Origin: a virus
Strand: one strand, 5' to 3'
DNA length: 63,596 nt
Virus record (IMG/VR): IMGVR_UViG_3300005098_000067
Location: 1-63,596 of that record
Positions 1 through 8,803 of the stretch are shown in pieces (the first letter of the stretch is position 1; every line of letters begins with the position of its first letter). The notes beneath the pieces are model-generated. The model saw only the letters and a list, made by a program, of their open reading frames with translations, was not told the origin of the DNA and made no database searches. A program made the translations under genes and the position numbers.

Positions 1-431
1 GCCCAGGCCAACAACTTAGCGTCTGCATCCTCCTGCTTCAGCCCACGGAGCGGCTCCAGGGCCCGGGTCACCAAAGCCGCGGCCTCGTCCGCCAAGGCCG
101 ACGACCCTTGCCTCCCCAATCGCGCTAGCCGCTCACCGGCGCGGATCAACCCCCGCCTGGCTGCCAGAGTTGCTAGCCCGCTGACCAGTTCCTCGGAGAA
201 TTCTACCTCCGAGAACAACTCGGCCAGCGAATGGTGCACCTCAATCCCGGCCTCCGTTAGCCAAACCCCCAACACCTGGGGGCTGCTCGGGACTCCGCGC
301 TCCAACAGAAGACGCGCCAGAGCTCGTCGCTCCTCGGAGAAAAGAGCAACGTCCAGATTTTCAAGTTTCCCCTGGACAAAAGCTGCAAGAACCGCCCACT
401 CGCCTTGCGGATCAGTTAGCATGGCATTCAT
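1..431 (-). CDS. DnaB-like replicative helicase, N-terminal part (cut by window edge)
   Basis: The reading frame starts at an ATG overlapping the stop of the upstream loader gene (ATGA) and runs off the left edge, so only about 143 N-terminal residues are visible. The visible part is mostly helical and Leu/Ala/Glu-rich, with LTEAGIEVHHSLAELF and a closing segment LKQEDADAKLLAWA, as in the DnaB N-terminal domain that mediates hexamer packing and primase contact. The ATPase domain lies outside the window. The assignment rests on this weak similarity plus the directly coupled DnaC-type loader. It could also be another replication-initiation protein. Confidence 0.5.
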   Translation of the reverse strand, partial: MNAMLTDPQGEWAVLAAFVQGKLENLDVALFSEERRALARLLLERGVPSSPQVLGVWLTEAGIEVHHSLAELFSEVEFSEELVSGLATLAARRGLIRAGERLARLGRQGSSALADEAAALVTRALEPLRGLKQEDADAKLLAW

Positions 432-1138
432 TGTACCCTCAAGTCTGGCACATTCTCGAGCGATATCTCGATGACTTCATCCATTTCGCAACGGGATGAG
501 AGCCAATCAAATCTCCGACTGATCTCCCCCTGAGTCTGGTTCGTGGCCAGGAACGTTGGCATCCAAACCGGGTCCGAGCGAAGGACGAGCAAATCACGAA
601 CAACGCTGTCGCGCCACGGAGTGGGATTGTATTCTGCGAACTCGTCCAGGGCAAGCACGTCAGCCTCAACATATCCGCGCATCGTGGCCAGGTAGCATCC
701 CGTCAATGCCTCCTGCAACTCCTGGAGACAGGTGGATAGCAACGAGTAGCGAGCAGTCTTGCGCTGCGATAAGGCCAGGTTCACGGCTGCAGCCAGCAGA
801 TACGACTTGCCGCGGCCCGGCGGCCCGTATAAGACCACCCAGCCGCGGCCTTCCGTTACCGCCCGATGAACTTGCGCTGCCGCCTCTGCAAGGTCCGGGT
901 GCGAGACCTTCAGGCGCGCAAACGTCCAGCGCTCCATTCCGGGCAACAGGCCCGTGGGAGCTGTGGAGCGAGCCGGGGCCGCCCCACAAGCCGGGCAAAC
1001 TGCTGGCTCGAACACATGCTCCCCTTGAGGGCGAGCTACGTAGCCCAACCCCCCGCAGCGCTCGCACAGCCTTTGGCCCGTGCCCCCACACAGGGGGCAT
1101 CCATCAATCATGCCCTTGCACAGGCAAGCGCCCGTCAT
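428..1138 (-). CDS. DnaC-like helicase loader ATPase with N-terminal zinc-finger region
   Basis: This 236-residue AAA+ ATPase probably loads the phage replicative helicase encoded immediately downstream. The first ~60 residues hold repeated CxC/CxxC pairs (CPLCGGTG, CERCGG, CPACG), a DnaJ-type zinc-binding pattern. The ATPase part shows Walker A GPPGRGKSYL and Walker B ADVLALDEF, followed by a sensor-like ATNQ. I chose the ATG at 1138 because GGAGGAGGG lies just upstream and the start overlaps the preceding stop; longer frames would run into that gene. DnaC/DnaI loaders are usually 230-310 residues, so the length fits. The cysteine-rich N-terminus resembles the zinc-binding region of DnaI-type loaders. 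Confidence 0.82.
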   Translation of the reverse strand: MTGACLCKGMIDGCPLCGGTGQRLCERCGGLGYVARPQGEHVFEPAVCPACGAAPARSTAPTGLLPGMERWTFARLKVSHPDLAEAAAQVHRAVTEGRGWVVLYGPPGRGKSYLLAAAVNLALSQRKTARYSLLSTCLQELQEALTGCYLATMRGYVEADVLALDEFAEYNPTPWRDSVVRDLLVLRSDPVWMPTFLATNQTQGEISRRFDWLSSRCEMDEVIEISLENVPDLRVQ

Positions 1139-1458
1139 AGAACCCTCCTCCGCCGTCGCTTTGTCATGTATGGCTTTGGCTGCTTCTCCGCTTGCTCTAG
1201 AGCTATCGCGTGCCTTAGCTGCCCCACGCGGCTGACCACCGCCCAGAGATTTACCCTGTTCCTGACCAGCCAATCGTCCTTTGCGTACTCTTGCAGCAAA
1301 GCTTTCACTTCCTCCTCTGACTGAGCGCAGGCTCTCAGCAGCTCCTTAGCCGCTTTTAGCTGGCCTCCGGGAGCTACCGAGTGCAGGTCGGGGCGCACCC
1401 CGGTCGCGCGTTCAATCACGGATTCAAACTCCATCAACACATCCCACGGCCTCATCAT
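1135..1458 (-). CDS. small helical protein next to helicase loader
   Basis: A 107-residue protein, predicted mostly helical, with a strongly basic tail (KRRRRR). It starts at a tandem ATG ATG after GTAGGGGG, and its stop overlaps the loader start. I do not recognise a family. Its position directly before the helicase loader suggests a replication accessory role such as a replisome organiser; this is inference from context only. Confidence 0.65.
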   Translation of the reverse strand: MMRPWDVLMEFESVIERATGVRPDLHSVAPGGQLKAAKELLRACAQSEEEVKALLQEYAKDDWLVRNRVNLWAVVSRVGQLRHAIALEQAEKQPKPYMTKRRRRRVL

Positions 1459-1520
1459 GACCCCCTACCAAACCCAAAGAGAGGGGAGACGGGACTGCGC
1501 AATCCCGTCTCCCCAAGTGG

Positions 1521-2426
1521 CTATAACGCAGGCGCAGGCGCGGGCGCAGGACTCTCCTTGGCGAACAGCGCATCGTGCACCGCTGCGAGCTTTCCAGCCC
1601 CCTTCACCTGTGCCAATACCGACTCACCATCCCGGTAGGGCACCCCTACAGACTTGGCCACCTCGATGATCCTGTCCAGGGTGATTTCACCGCGCGCATA
1701 CGCAGACCTGATGGCTTCCTCCATAGCAGCAGCCGAAGGCTCATTGGCATTTCCCTGGGCTGAGCTCGAGCGCTCCACGCGCTCCCAGATGTCGGCTCTG
1801 TCCTCCGCTTCCACCGCACGCAGGCTGTCGTGCTTAAGGAAGTTGCTGGACGGGTAGGTGCGGGCCGTCAGCAGCCAACCTTCGTCCGCTGCCTGGCGCA
1901 TCTTCGCGCCGATGACGTTCAGGACGACCTGGTCGAAACTGACCGGTGGGACGAGGGTCGCAAGCTCCTCGGCCAGGTAATCCGGGTCGTACAACGGCGA
2001 GGACGGGTCAACTTTCGACCGGGAGAACCCGGCCTGGAACGCCATGTTCAGCAGGCCCGGCAACCACTGCCCGGCCAGGTCAAAGGTGAACTCCTCCGCG
2101 GAGACGATGGTCACCCCTTTGGCCGGGACGGAGAAGGGGACTTCCTCGCCCCGAAACTCCTCCGGCATTACTACCTCGAACCGGACAATCAACTTGTCCA
2201 CGAGGTGGCGATGGCGCTCGCCCTCCGGTACTGGAGTCTCGCTGCCCACCTTGTACAGACGGCCATCGTCTCTGAACTCATACCCGTAGGCGGGACGCGA
2301 GTTACGGAGCAAGACCCCTGGCGCTTCAGTGGCGAATTCCTTGAATTTGACGACCAGGGCTTGGTTCGAGAGATCAACATCTGAAGAGCGCGACTGCGCA
2401 GTCGCCCCTTTATACTTCACTGGCAT
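1521..2426 (-). CDS. conserved phage protein of unknown function (replication/recombination block)
   Basis: A 301-residue protein without a signal peptide or membrane segment. The N-terminal two thirds look globular (KLIVRFEVVMPEEF, VSFDQVVLNVIGAKM). The C-terminus is helical and ends in an Ala-Pro repeat (APAPAPAL). It lies between a RecA/Sak4-like ATPase block and the helicase loader, a usual place for ssDNA-binding, annealing or nuclease accessory proteins, but I see no diagnostic motif for any of these. Start ATG at 2426 follows AAAGGAGAAG. Confidence 0.7.
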   Translation of the reverse strand: MPVKYKGATAQSRSSDVDLSNQALVVKFKEFATEAPGVLLRNSRPAYGYEFRDDGRLYKVGSETPVPEGERHRHLVDKLIVRFEVVMPEEFRGEEVPFSVPAKGVTIVSAEEFTFDLAGQWLPGLLNMAFQAGFSRSKVDPSSPLYDPDYLAEELATLVPPVSFDQVVLNVIGAKMRQAADEGWLLTARTYPSSNFLKHDSLRAVEAEDRADIWERVERSSSAQGNANEPSAAAMEEAIRSAYARGEITLDRIIEVAKSVGVPYRDGESVLAQVKGAGKLAAVHDALFAKESPAPAPAPAL

Positions 2427-2438
2427 GTTTCTTCTCCT

Positions 2439-2732
2439 TTACAACGTAGGGGTAGGGCGGGCATCGAATCCCGCCTCGGCTTCAAGTTCCTGCAACTCTT
2501 GTACCACAACTTCCCGAATGTCACGGAAGACCTGGTGCAACGCAACGCATATATCCTCAAGCGTTACCGGTCCCGAGCCCGGAACTTCAACGATGAAGGG
2601 ATTGACCTCGATTCCGGCCGAGCCTATGGTCAACCAGATTTGGGCCTTCCCCCGAACAGCGTTACCGGATACTTTCACCTCCGGCAGCGCATGGAACTCG
2701 ACAACTTTCGTCGTCTCTTCGGCTTCGCTCAT
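2439..2732 (-). CDS. small acidic beta-rich protein, unknown function
   Basis: A 97-residue acidic protein with alternating hydrophobic residues (QIWLTIGSAGIEVNPFIVEV) and a helical C-terminus (VVVQELQELEAE). The start at 2732 lies inside the 3' end of the preceding gene with a GAGAGGAG site, so the two are probably translationally coupled. No family recognised. Confidence 0.65.
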   Translation of the reverse strand: MSEAEETTKVVEFHALPEVKVSGNAVRGKAQIWLTIGSAGIEVNPFIVEVPGSGPVTLEDICVALHQVFRDIREVVVQELQELEAEAGFDARPTPTL

Positions 2733-3036
2733 TCACTACTCTCCTCTCGTAGTGCCACAAAGCTATCTCGACAACTTCCCGTGGCGTGTACATGCGCCAT
2801 TCCTGTCCAGATCCCCAAATGTCGCCGCGTCCTGGGTCAGGGACCGGGAAGTCCGGCTGCTTCTCCCACGCCTGATACGCGCGATGAGCAACCCCTAACA
2901 GGCGCGCAAAGAGCGCTCCGGTCAAGTAGAACTCCGCTTCCGGATCCACCCCCGACCCCTTCACCCGATCCTGGAACCACTCACAGAATCCAGGGCTGTC
3001 TCCCCCGACCTCTTTGGCAATCTGGACCAGATCCAT
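2662..3036 (-). CDS. unknown protein overlapping the Sak4-like ATPase gene
   Basis: A 124-residue soluble protein starting at ATG 3036 behind a strong AAGGAGGGAG site, overlapping the upstream ATPase gene by 56 bp and the next gene by 71 bp. The helical middle contains YQAWEKQPDFPVPDPGRGD and WRMYTPREVVEIALW, which resembles a helix-turn-helix/MerR-like start, but this is weak. The tail after about residue 100 reads through the next gene's 5' end and is low-complexity. Function unknown. Confidence 0.6.
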   Translation of the reverse strand: MDLVQIAKEVGGDSPGFCEWFQDRVKGSGVDPEAEFYLTGALFARLLGVAHRAYQAWEKQPDFPVPDPGRGDIWGSGQEWRMYTPREVVEIALWHYERRVVNERSRRDDESCRVPCAAGGESIR

Positions 3037-3610
3037 ATACTCCCTCCTTCCTTAGCGACCGCGGCAACCATAGCCAATCGTCGTCCTCAAGCCGCCGAAA
3101 CTCAGGTTGCCCCGGCGACCACCACACTAACCACCGATTCTTCCGATCTCCTACAAGCTGTGAGTACAGAGCAGGCCGCCGCCTGACGAGCCGAAGCCTT
3201 CGCCGCTCCACCGTGCTCGCCCAGAAAACGCCTCCCACCGGAGCCGGGAGGCGATCCTGATTGATAATCAGGATGGGCATCGAGGGCTTGAACCAGTTTC
3301 GGCGCACATCGGCAGCTATTGTGTGAGCACCTGAATGCTCCGGCCCTAACCCCGCCAGGGAATCCAACACCAAAAGGTCAAACATGTTCGACTCCTGGAG
3401 CGTTCGCAGAGCATGAAACGCCACGTCTACCCGCCTAACCGAGATGGCTTTCGCCGGCTGGTACTGCAACGCTGACCAGACGGTCGGCGAGTCCTCGAGA
3501 CTGGCAACCACCCAAGCTACCCGCTCGAACTCCTTCGAGATCAGGGTCGCCAGCGTAGTCTTGCCGGCAGAAGGCTCCCCGGTCAGCTCGTAGAAAGCGG
3601 CTACAGGCAC
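2981..3610 (-). CDS. RecA-like P-loop ATPase, Sak4-type
   Basis: A 209-residue RecA-fold ATPase. Walker A GEPSAGKTT is at residues ~11-19 and Walker B LLVLDSLAGL at ~99-108, followed by a conserved HT and an ILIINQDR strand, as in Sak4/RadB-like phage proteins that stimulate single-strand annealing or act as minimal recombinases. The length (~210-230) fits Sak4 better than full RecA (~350). The start at 3610 overlaps the preceding stop. The last ~20 residues overlap the next gene and may not be conserved. Confidence 0.75.
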   Translation of the reverse strand: MPVAAFYELTGEPSAGKTTLATLISKEFERVAWVVASLEDSPTVWSALQYQPAKAISVRRVDVAFHALRTLQESNMFDLLVLDSLAGLGPEHSGAHTIAADVRRNWFKPSMPILIINQDRLPAPVGGVFWASTVERRRLRLVRRRPALYSQLVGDRKNRWLVWWSPGQPEFRRLEDDDWLWLPRSLRKEGVYGSGPDCQRGRGRQPWIL

Positions 3611-4137
3611 GGCTCCGCCTTTCCCAGCTCCGGCAGGGCCTCGGAGACATCCTGCATCGGGATCCGCCCGATGCTCCCCAGAAATCCCAGCATCCTCGCC
3701 CGCCAGGACAGTCGGGTCGTGAGAACTGAAATGCCTTTGGCAGCCAGCTCCAGATCGAGCGTCGCCTCGGCCAACAGCCTCTCAGCCTCACGAAGTTGGG
3801 CAAGAGCCGCTTTGAACCGGGGGTCAGCCTCGATGATGGCGCGACGGGCTTGCTCCCGCTCCGCTTTGGTCTTGCCCTCGACTTCGGGCATCAGGGCGAG
3901 GATCGAAGCCTCGACCGCCGCCAGCTCGTCCTTGGCCAGACCCACGGCTTCACGCTGCTCGGCTTGCTCAGACAATGCCAACACCCACTCTCCGTGCGCG
4001 TTCTCCAGCTCCGAATCTAGGACCGACATGTCCAGATCCAACGCGACCTGCCAACGATAGTCGTCCGAGACTGGAATCCCGGCTACCTTGTCTTGTGGCT
4101 CGAGCTCCGTCGCGCCCCCATAAGTAACTTTTGGCAT
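3601..4137 (-). CDS. coiled-coil protein
   Basis: A 178-residue protein dominated by a Glu/Ala/Leu-rich coiled coil (about residues 45-150). It starts at ATG 4137 behind GGGGAGGAGG, which lies inside the end of the upstream zinc-ribbon gene. The stop overlaps the Sak4-like ATPase start, so the two are likely co-translated; it may be a partner of the ATPase. No family recognised. Confidence 0.7.
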   Translation of the reverse strand: MPKVTYGGATELEPQDKVAGIPVSDDYRWQVALDLDMSVLDSELENAHGEWVLALSEQAEQREAVGLAKDELAAVEASILALMPEVEGKTKAEREQARRAIIEADPRFKAALAQLREAERLLAEATLDLELAAKGISVLTTRLSWRARMLGFLGSIGRIPMQDVSEALPELGKAEPCL

Positions 4138-4138
4138 A

Positions 4139-4261
4139 TTACCTCCTCCCCATCTTTCGCAAACACTTCCCGCACATCCACCGTCCCTGCACCTTGTACA
4201 GGCGGACGTTCACCCGCCCGCACTTCGGGCAGCACCCTTTTTCTTTCGTGTCAAGGGCCAA
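4139..4261 (-). CDS. 40-residue zinc-ribbon protein
   Basis: A short gene starting at TTG 4261 with GGGAGG eight bases upstream, overlapping the previous stop and ending one base before the next ATG. The product contains two CxxC knuckles (CCPKCG and MCGKC) separated by ~18 residues, a typical zinc ribbon, and a basic tail. Its tight placement between two genes and the intact metal ligands support it as real. The partner is unknown; nucleic-acid binding is likely. Confidence 0.7.
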   Translation of the reverse strand: MALDTKEKGCCPKCGRVNVRLYKVQGRWMCGKCLRKMGRR

Positions 4262-4463
4262 CTTTCTCACCTCCCTCCTTGTCGCTCGCTAAGGGCAACC
4301 GTGAATACTTCAGGAACTCACCCAAGTGGTACCGGCAGTGCTCCGCCAGTCGGCACTCCCCGGCCGAGGTCTGGAACCTTCCGTTTTTCACCAGGTGCCA
4401 GAGACCATCGGCCGTCTGGACTTCACGCCCCTCAAGCTTCCGAATCAGCTCCCTTTTCGTCAT
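4251..4463 (-). CDS. small unknown protein
   Basis: A 70-residue protein. ATG 4463 overlaps the stop of the upstream gene (ATGA) and is preceded by a GGGAG site. It has basic N-terminal residues (MTKRELIRKLEGREV) and two cysteines and two histidines in the middle (CRLAEHCRYH) that could bind a metal. No family recognised. Confidence 0.6.
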   Translation of the reverse strand: MTKRELIRKLEGREVQTADGLWHLVKNGRFQTSAGECRLAEHCRYHLGEFLKYSRLPLASDKEGGEKVGP

Positions 4464-5311
4464 TCGGGCATCTCCCACTCGACCTCTGGGCCGAAGTTAG
4501 GGGAGCTTTCCTGCCGAGCTTCCCTCTGGAACTGGGTCATCGCCTCGCTGTCCACAACATGAATGTAGGCGAACTCCCCGTCAAGGATGAACCCCCAACC
4601 CTCGAACGGGCCGAACTCCAGCGCAAAGAGCCCCTCTGAGCCTAGGCAAAGATCAATTTCGAGCTGGCCTAGAGGCAGGGGCAGAGGCGGATACGACAGG
4701 GCCTCGAAGTCCAGAGACCGGCCTAGCCCTTGCAGAAACCACCAATCCCGAAACGCTCCCGGATCAGGGGCCAGAACCAGGGCGATAGGCCGACCGTCCA
4801 GCGTGACCAGGCCCCCCCGCGCCTCCCGAGGCGGGACGAGCCGTGCGCGTCTGCCCTCCAACAACCCGGCAACGCGCTCTTCCTTTACCCCCGCAGTGCG
4901 GGCGCGTTGCCGCATGGACGGCCAGAGGGCCGAATAACCACCGCCACGGGCAGGGAGCGCTGCCAACAGGGAGGGCGGCAACTGGCTAACCTCCACCTCC
5001 TGATCCTGCCACAGGCCTGCTTGGGCGGGCTCGACGCAAACTGCATCGACCCGCTCCTCAGCGAAGGCAACGCAGTAAGCAGGCTCTCGCAGGGCTCGAT
5101 CTTGAGCTCCCGGGACGACAAAGATCATGCCCCAGGGGGCAATGGCCCCCGGGGAGCGCGAAGTCCCAAGAACGAGCTCGCCGTAAGAGACATCCTTAAC
5201 CAGGTGGACGTCTCGCGCAAACCCACAATCCACTGCCGGGCCAAACAGCGGGAGGAACGTCATGCGCCCGCCAACCACCGCCCGGCCCACCCGAAGTCCT
5301 TCGATTTTCAT
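4460..5311 (-). CDS. ARPP-1-like domain protein
   Basis: A 283-residue protein. The N-terminal half (FLPLFGPAVDCGF, then SYGELVLGTSRSPGAI, then a closing VCVEPAQAGLW) follows the general layout I associate with the ARPP-1 family: a hydrophobic opening strand, a central 'Gly-x-Asn/Asp' region and a terminal VE..GxW. The C-terminal half (VLAPDPGAFRDWWFL) is unassigned. The family is recurrent in phages and its function is not settled. The assignment is by pattern only. The gene sits in an unbroken run of overlapping genes with J-domain and polymerase genes upstream. Confidence 0.45.
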   Translation of the reverse strand: MKIEGLRVGRAVVGGRMTFLPLFGPAVDCGFARDVHLVKDVSYGELVLGTSRSPGAIAPWGMIFVVPGAQDRALREPAYCVAFAEERVDAVCVEPAQAGLWQDQEVEVSQLPPSLLAALPARGGGYSALWPSMRQRARTAGVKEERVAGLLEGRRARLVPPREARGGLVTLDGRPIALVLAPDPGAFRDWWFLQGLGRSLDFEALSYPPLPLPLGQLEIDLCLGSEGLFALEFGPFEGWGFILDGEFAYIHVVDSEAMTQFQREARQESSPNFGPEVEWEMPE

Positions 5312-5314
5312 TTC

Positions 5315-6433
5315 CTACCTCCCTCGCTCTCGACGAATCGACTCCAATAGCTCATCAGACCATATGAGCCTGAACACAGCCTCATCCCACGCGTACTTAG
5401 CCCGCTTATTCTCGCGGTCCCAACCCGCTCGCTTGATATGCTCAATGCGATAGCGCAGTGTGCCACGCAACCGGTGACCGGACAACGCTGGGCTAGGCTC
5501 AAACGGCAAGTCCTCGGCCGGTACCCAATGCCGCGCCATCAGCTCCCGAAGCTCTACCTCAATCCCGCCCCTGAAGAAGGCTACGGCTCCCAGGGGCACG
5601 ACCCCCTCCATTACCCGCCGCTCTCGCTCCAGAGACAGTATCCTCTGCACCACCCAGGTGCCACCGCACCGGAAGGCGATGGCTCTCATCCGACAGCATC
5701 CGCCACCTGGCCACCGCCGCGGCCTGTCCACGGCGTGAGACGGAGGCGGGTCAACTAGCATGGCATCGTAAGCTTGCCGCTCATCCACATCACTGAGGAC
5801 TTCGTATGCCTCGGCAATGCTTCTGAATTTCTCCCCGGCTCCAGGCTCGTGATTAACGTCGGGATGGTACCTCCGCGCTAAAGCCCGAAACGCTCTTTTA
5901 ATCTCGGCCGGTGTTGCCTGGCGGGAGACCCCCAAGCGCGAATAGAAGTCTCCGCGAAATGCTCCTCCATCCCGATCCGACGCGGGCGGGACGAAATAGG
6001 CCCGCGCCACCTCATAGGCAACCCGCAACCAGAGACCGTCCTCTAGCTTCGACAGATAATGAAAATCTGTCCCTGCCCACCTGGGGCGGGAGACGTAGCC
6101 CAACGCTACCTCGATCTCCTCCGCTGCGCGTGCAGCGGGGAAGACTCGAAAGTTACGGGGGCGGGCCCACTCCCTCTCAGTCGGTTCAAACTCCAGGACA
6201 TCCCCTGCCTCGAAATCCCCGAACCGGGCCGTGGGGATCATTGCCTTCTGCTCTTGGCCGTCAGCCTCCCTCAGCAAGACGAAAAACTCTTCGTCCACGG
6301 TCTCCTGGGGCGTGCGCGGGTAGGGCCGGCCGGCGGATATGTCCCGCAACCGTGGCATGTACTTCGCAACTACAAAGTGCATATTCGGCCCAACAGGCAG
6401 TGGAGCTCCCTGCCGGCCATCGCTTAGCTTCAT
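5315..6433 (-). CDS. J-domain (DnaJ-like) co-chaperone fused to unknown domains
   Basis: A 372-residue protein with a complete J domain at about residues 162-226: [20 protein letters not shown], then the RYHPDVN catalytic HPD at 190-192, then [13 protein letters not shown]. The J domain stimulates Hsp70 ATPase, so the protein probably recruits host DnaK. The ~160 residues before and ~145 after are unrecognised; there is no Gly/Phe or zinc-finger region, so this is a type III J protein. Start ATG 6433 overlaps the polymerase stop. Phage J proteins can act in replication-complex remodelling or head assembly; its place beside polymerase and ligase genes favours replication. Confidence 0.85.
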   Translation of the reverse strand: MKLSDGRQGAPLPVGPNMHFVVAKYMPRLRDISAGRPYPRTPQETVDEEFFVLLREADGQEQKAMIPTARFGDFEAGDVLEFEPTEREWARPRNFRVFPAARAAEEIEVALGYVSRPRWAGTDFHYLSKLEDGLWLRVAYEVARAYFVPPASDRDGGAFRGDFYSRLGVSRQATPAEIKRAFRALARRYHPDVNHEPGAGEKFRSIAEAYEVLSDVDERQAYDAMLVDPPPSHAVDRPRRWPGGGCCRMRAIAFRCGGTWVVQRILSLERERRVMEGVVPLGAVAFFRGGIEVELRELMARHWVPAEDLPFEPSPALSGHRLRGTLRYRIEHIKRAGWDRENKRAKYAWDEAVFRLIWSDELLESIRRERGR

Positions 6434-7128
6434 AGCTGCTCTCCCGGCCGCCAACATGTGCCCTCAGGCGGGGGACTGGAGGGCGGGCGAGACCGAATCA
6501 AGGCAATCCAGAGCGGGCTGTCCCTGTACTCTGGCGGGCAGTAGGGCAGGTGCAACGCCCGAAAGAAAGCCTCTTCGGACTCGAATCCTACCAGCTTCCC
6601 GTGAGCCTTTATCCCTTCATGGGTAAGGGACAGGCCCATTCGCTTCGCCCGCTGCGCCAGAACGATGTTCTGGAGCGCTCCCGGGTCATCTGGGCCATAG
6701 GTGCCGGGCTGCCGAGCAGGACCGGTGCGGATGACCACCAATGGCCAGAACCGGCGCTCGCTGGCCAGGTAGGCATCGACCTGCACCCCGTCCAGGAAGA
6801 AACGCACACTGCGCCGCCCCGTGTCCCAAATGGAAACCGGGTTCTTCGGCGCCCACTTTTGAGTCGGCTTCACCCAGGCCGGTGCCTGGGGGTCAGCGTT
6901 CTCCATCAGCCACTCGAAGAACGGGACAAACCGGCGTGGCTTGTCGTCCAGCATGTCCCTCTTGCGCAGCTTGAAAACCGGGATGCCTACCACGTCCACG
7001 TCATGAACGCGAGGCTGGCCCCGTCTCAAACTGCCACAGAGCATGAGCCGCTCAAACATCCCCTCCGTCTCGCAGCGAAGCCGCCGCCAGACCTCCATGG
7101 CCACGTCCGCTCTCACCAACATTTTCAT
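6430..7128 (-). CDS. Family X DNA polymerase-like nucleotidyltransferase
   Basis: A 232-residue protein with the family X palm signature: CGSLRRG at 31-37, followed by the metal-binding pair in [10 protein letters not shown] (Asp43, Asp45) and the third carboxylate in VQVDAY (Asp118). The C-terminal segment [18 protein letters not shown] matches the conserved end of bacterial PolX thumbs. The helix-hairpin-helix and PHP domains of bacterial PolX are missing, so it is a minimal polymerase or terminal nucleotidyltransferase. With the ATP-dependent ligase at 9.8-10.7 kb it could form a gap-filling/sealing repair pair. Confidence 0.8.
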   Translation of the reverse strand: MKMLVRADVAMEVWRRLRCETEGMFERLMLCGSLRRGQPRVHDVDVVGIPVFKLRKRDMLDDKPRRFVPFFEWLMENADPQAPAWVKPTQKWAPKNPVSIWDTGRRSVRFFLDGVQVDAYLASERRFWPLVVIRTGPARQPGTYGPDDPGALQNIVLAQRAKRMGLSLTHEGIKAHGKLVGFESEEAFFRALHLPYCPPEYRDSPLWIALIRSRPPSSPPPEGTCWRPGEQL

Positions 7129-7140
7129 TGCCTCCTTTCG

Positions 7141-7455
7141 CTACTCTCTTGCTGCCCTAATCGCCGCTAAACCTGCCTCGACCCCGGCCGACGATATACT
7201 CCACTCAACCGGGGGCAGGTTAGCAACTACAATCACCTTGAAATCTTGGTACAACTCCAGCGCTTGCTGGTCGTCCCCCAAATGGTGCGCCAGCATGGCT
7301 AGCGCCAATTGCGCCGGGCCTGACCCCAAATAGCCCCACTCGAAACCTGTCGGGCTGTGGTTCACCAAATCCAAACGCGGCTCGAGCGATTCCCCGTCCA
7401 CGAGGACAACGCAACCCTCTGGCTGCCGCGAACCCGTATAAACGTGCTTGCCCAC
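7141..7455 (-). CDS. DUF6166-like small protein
   Basis: A 104-residue protein with the pattern HSPTGFEWGYLGSGPAQLAL followed by AMLAHHLGDDQQAL, matching a small family found widely in phages and mobile elements (DUF6166) whose function is unknown. The family usually begins, as here, with a short strand pair (VYTGSRQPEGCVVLVDG). The start at 7455 is two bases from the upstream stop. Confidence 0.75.
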   Translation of the reverse strand: MGKHVYTGSRQPEGCVVLVDGESLEPRLDLVNHSPTGFEWGYLGSGPAQLALAMLAHHLGDDQQALELYQDFKVIVVANLPPVEWSISSAGVEAGLAAIRAARE

Positions 7456-7456
7456 T

Positions 7457-8209
7457 TCACCCTCCTACAAAATACGCATCGCTAGGATGCACCAAAATTG
7501 CTCCCACCTCGGCATCAGCCACCACCAGCAAGGTGTGGTAGACGGCCCGGTCCAAATAGGGCGACTCCCAATCGCCGAAGCTCCCGTAGCCCGATACCCA
7601 AACCCCAGTTTGGGCGCGAACCAGTTCGAACACTGGGCCTTTGACCTGGCAATCTTTCAGCCAGAATCCTCGTGTCGGCAGGCTAAGGCGGCTGTGATAC
7701 ATGACCTCACGCCACAGGTCGTATTTTACCGATTTCTCGATGGCGAAGCTGATGAGCCCACAGACCTCCAGCAAGTTCTTCGCCAAAGTCTCGAAAGTGC
7801 CGTTGCCGGAGACCTCAGAGGGCAGGGGCAAAATCACTCGGCCGCCCTCCCTCTCAACCTGGGCAGCTTTCGCCAGCTTTTCAGCCAGATACCGAGCCGC
7901 GCGCTCTTGCACTGCGTCTTCGTCTAGGACGATGGTGCTGGGATTTCGGGCATATCCTACCCAGGCCACGTAGCGACGCGCCCGGATCACCCGCCCGATC
8001 CAGTCCGAGCCGGCGCGGGCCGGATAGCGCTCCAGCACCGGGTCCCGATAGAACCGAGCTAGGATGCGCTCACAGGCCGGGCACCGAAACACGACCTCCG
8101 CCGCTCGATGGCTGACTTTGTCACGCTTGCCCGTCAGCCTGAGAGTAAGCCCATTCCAGCAACGGCAATTGGGAACTGCAATTCTCCTGAATTTCTTATG
8201 CCGAGCCAT
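7457..8209 (-). CDS. unknown protein with N-terminal zinc-binding cysteines
   Basis: A 250-residue protein. CRC near residue 17 and CPAC near residue 45 form a likely treble-clef/zinc ribbon. The rest is a mixed alpha/beta domain (VILPLPSEVSGNGTFETLAK, WVSGYGSFGDWESPYLD) I do not recognise. Start ATG 8209 follows GGAGGGCTTG and overlaps the upstream gene. Function unknown. Confidence 0.65.
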   Translation of the reverse strand: MARHKKFRRIAVPNCRCWNGLTLRLTGKRDKVSHRAAEVVFRCPACERILARFYRDPVLERYPARAGSDWIGRVIRARRYVAWVGYARNPSTIVLDEDAVQERAARYLAEKLAKAAQVEREGGRVILPLPSEVSGNGTFETLAKNLLEVCGLISFAIEKSVKYDLWREVMYHSRLSLPTRGFWLKDCQVKGPVFELVRAQTGVWVSGYGSFGDWESPYLDRAVYHTLLVVADAEVGAILVHPSDAYFVGG

Positions 8210-8423
8210 CAAGCCCTCCGCGTTTCATGTCGCCAGTGGGATGTCGAGAGCGAGCAGGCCGCCCTTCGAAGGCCCCCTCAACGTCCCGGCCGTTGCTTGC
8301 TGCCCCTTCTAGAATAGCCATCTCCTGCGCGACGAAATCTTCCGGTGATTGCCCGATAACGGCCGCCCGGATTAGCCGCGCCAGGAACCCACGCCCCTGG
8401 AATTCGTGATCGTACAGCTGCAT
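8196..8423 (-). CDS. small unknown protein
   Basis: A 75-residue protein starting at ATG 8423 behind GGAAGGAGGAAG. The N-terminal half is plausible globular sequence (LYDHEFQGRGFLARLIRAAV). The C-terminal third overlaps the next gene's start and is low-complexity. No family recognised. Confidence 0.55.
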   Translation of the reverse strand: MQLYDHEFQGRGFLARLIRAAVIGQSPEDFVAQEMAILEGAASNGRDVEGAFEGRPARSRHPTGDMKRGGLDGSA

Positions 8424-8458
8424 TTTCTTCCTCCTTCCGCTCATTCAGTGCTGCTGAG

Positions 8459-8782
8459 CTACAGCACCCACGGCTTGTCGAGCACAGCGTGGCAAGCTGT
8501 CTCGACGGAATCGGCATCGGCTGGATCAATGCCCCAGGCTGACGGATGCTTGCGGATGTCACACGCCATCAAGACCAGGACCCTTTCGAGCAAAGCCGCG
8601 TAGAATGGAGCGACAATGTACGCAATGCTCCGAACAGCTGACAGTGGCAGATCGAGATCAAGATTGCAGAGATGCTTCCCCATTACTTCCCTCTGACGAA
8701 CCTCAAAGCCCTGCTCCCTGAGATACCGCCAGACTCGACGCCCGCGTTCTGACTTTGGAATGTACAGGTGCTTTGCAGACAT
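8459..8782 (-). CDS. small unknown protein following structured leader copy 1
   Basis: A 107-residue protein with a basic N-terminus (HLYIPKSERGRRVWRYL) and helical remainder. Start ATG 8782 has AGGAGGTG six bases upstream. Its leader carries the structured element at 8804-8866, which is repeated in front of the next gene upstream, so the two genes may be co-regulated. Function unknown. Confidence 0.65.
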   Translation of the reverse strand: MSAKHLYIPKSERGRRVWRYLREQGFEVRQREVMGKHLCNLDLDLPLSAVRSIAYIVAPFYAALLERVLVLMACDIRKHPSAWGIDPADADSVETACHAVLDKPWVL

Positions 8783-8803
8783 GTTCACCTCCTATGAGTT
8801 ACT

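Noticed and set aside
4460-5311. Calling the ARPP-1-like protein an ADP-ribosylation enzyme
   Set aside because: No catalytic motif for ADP-ribosyl transfer or hydrolysis is visible; only the general domain pattern fits.
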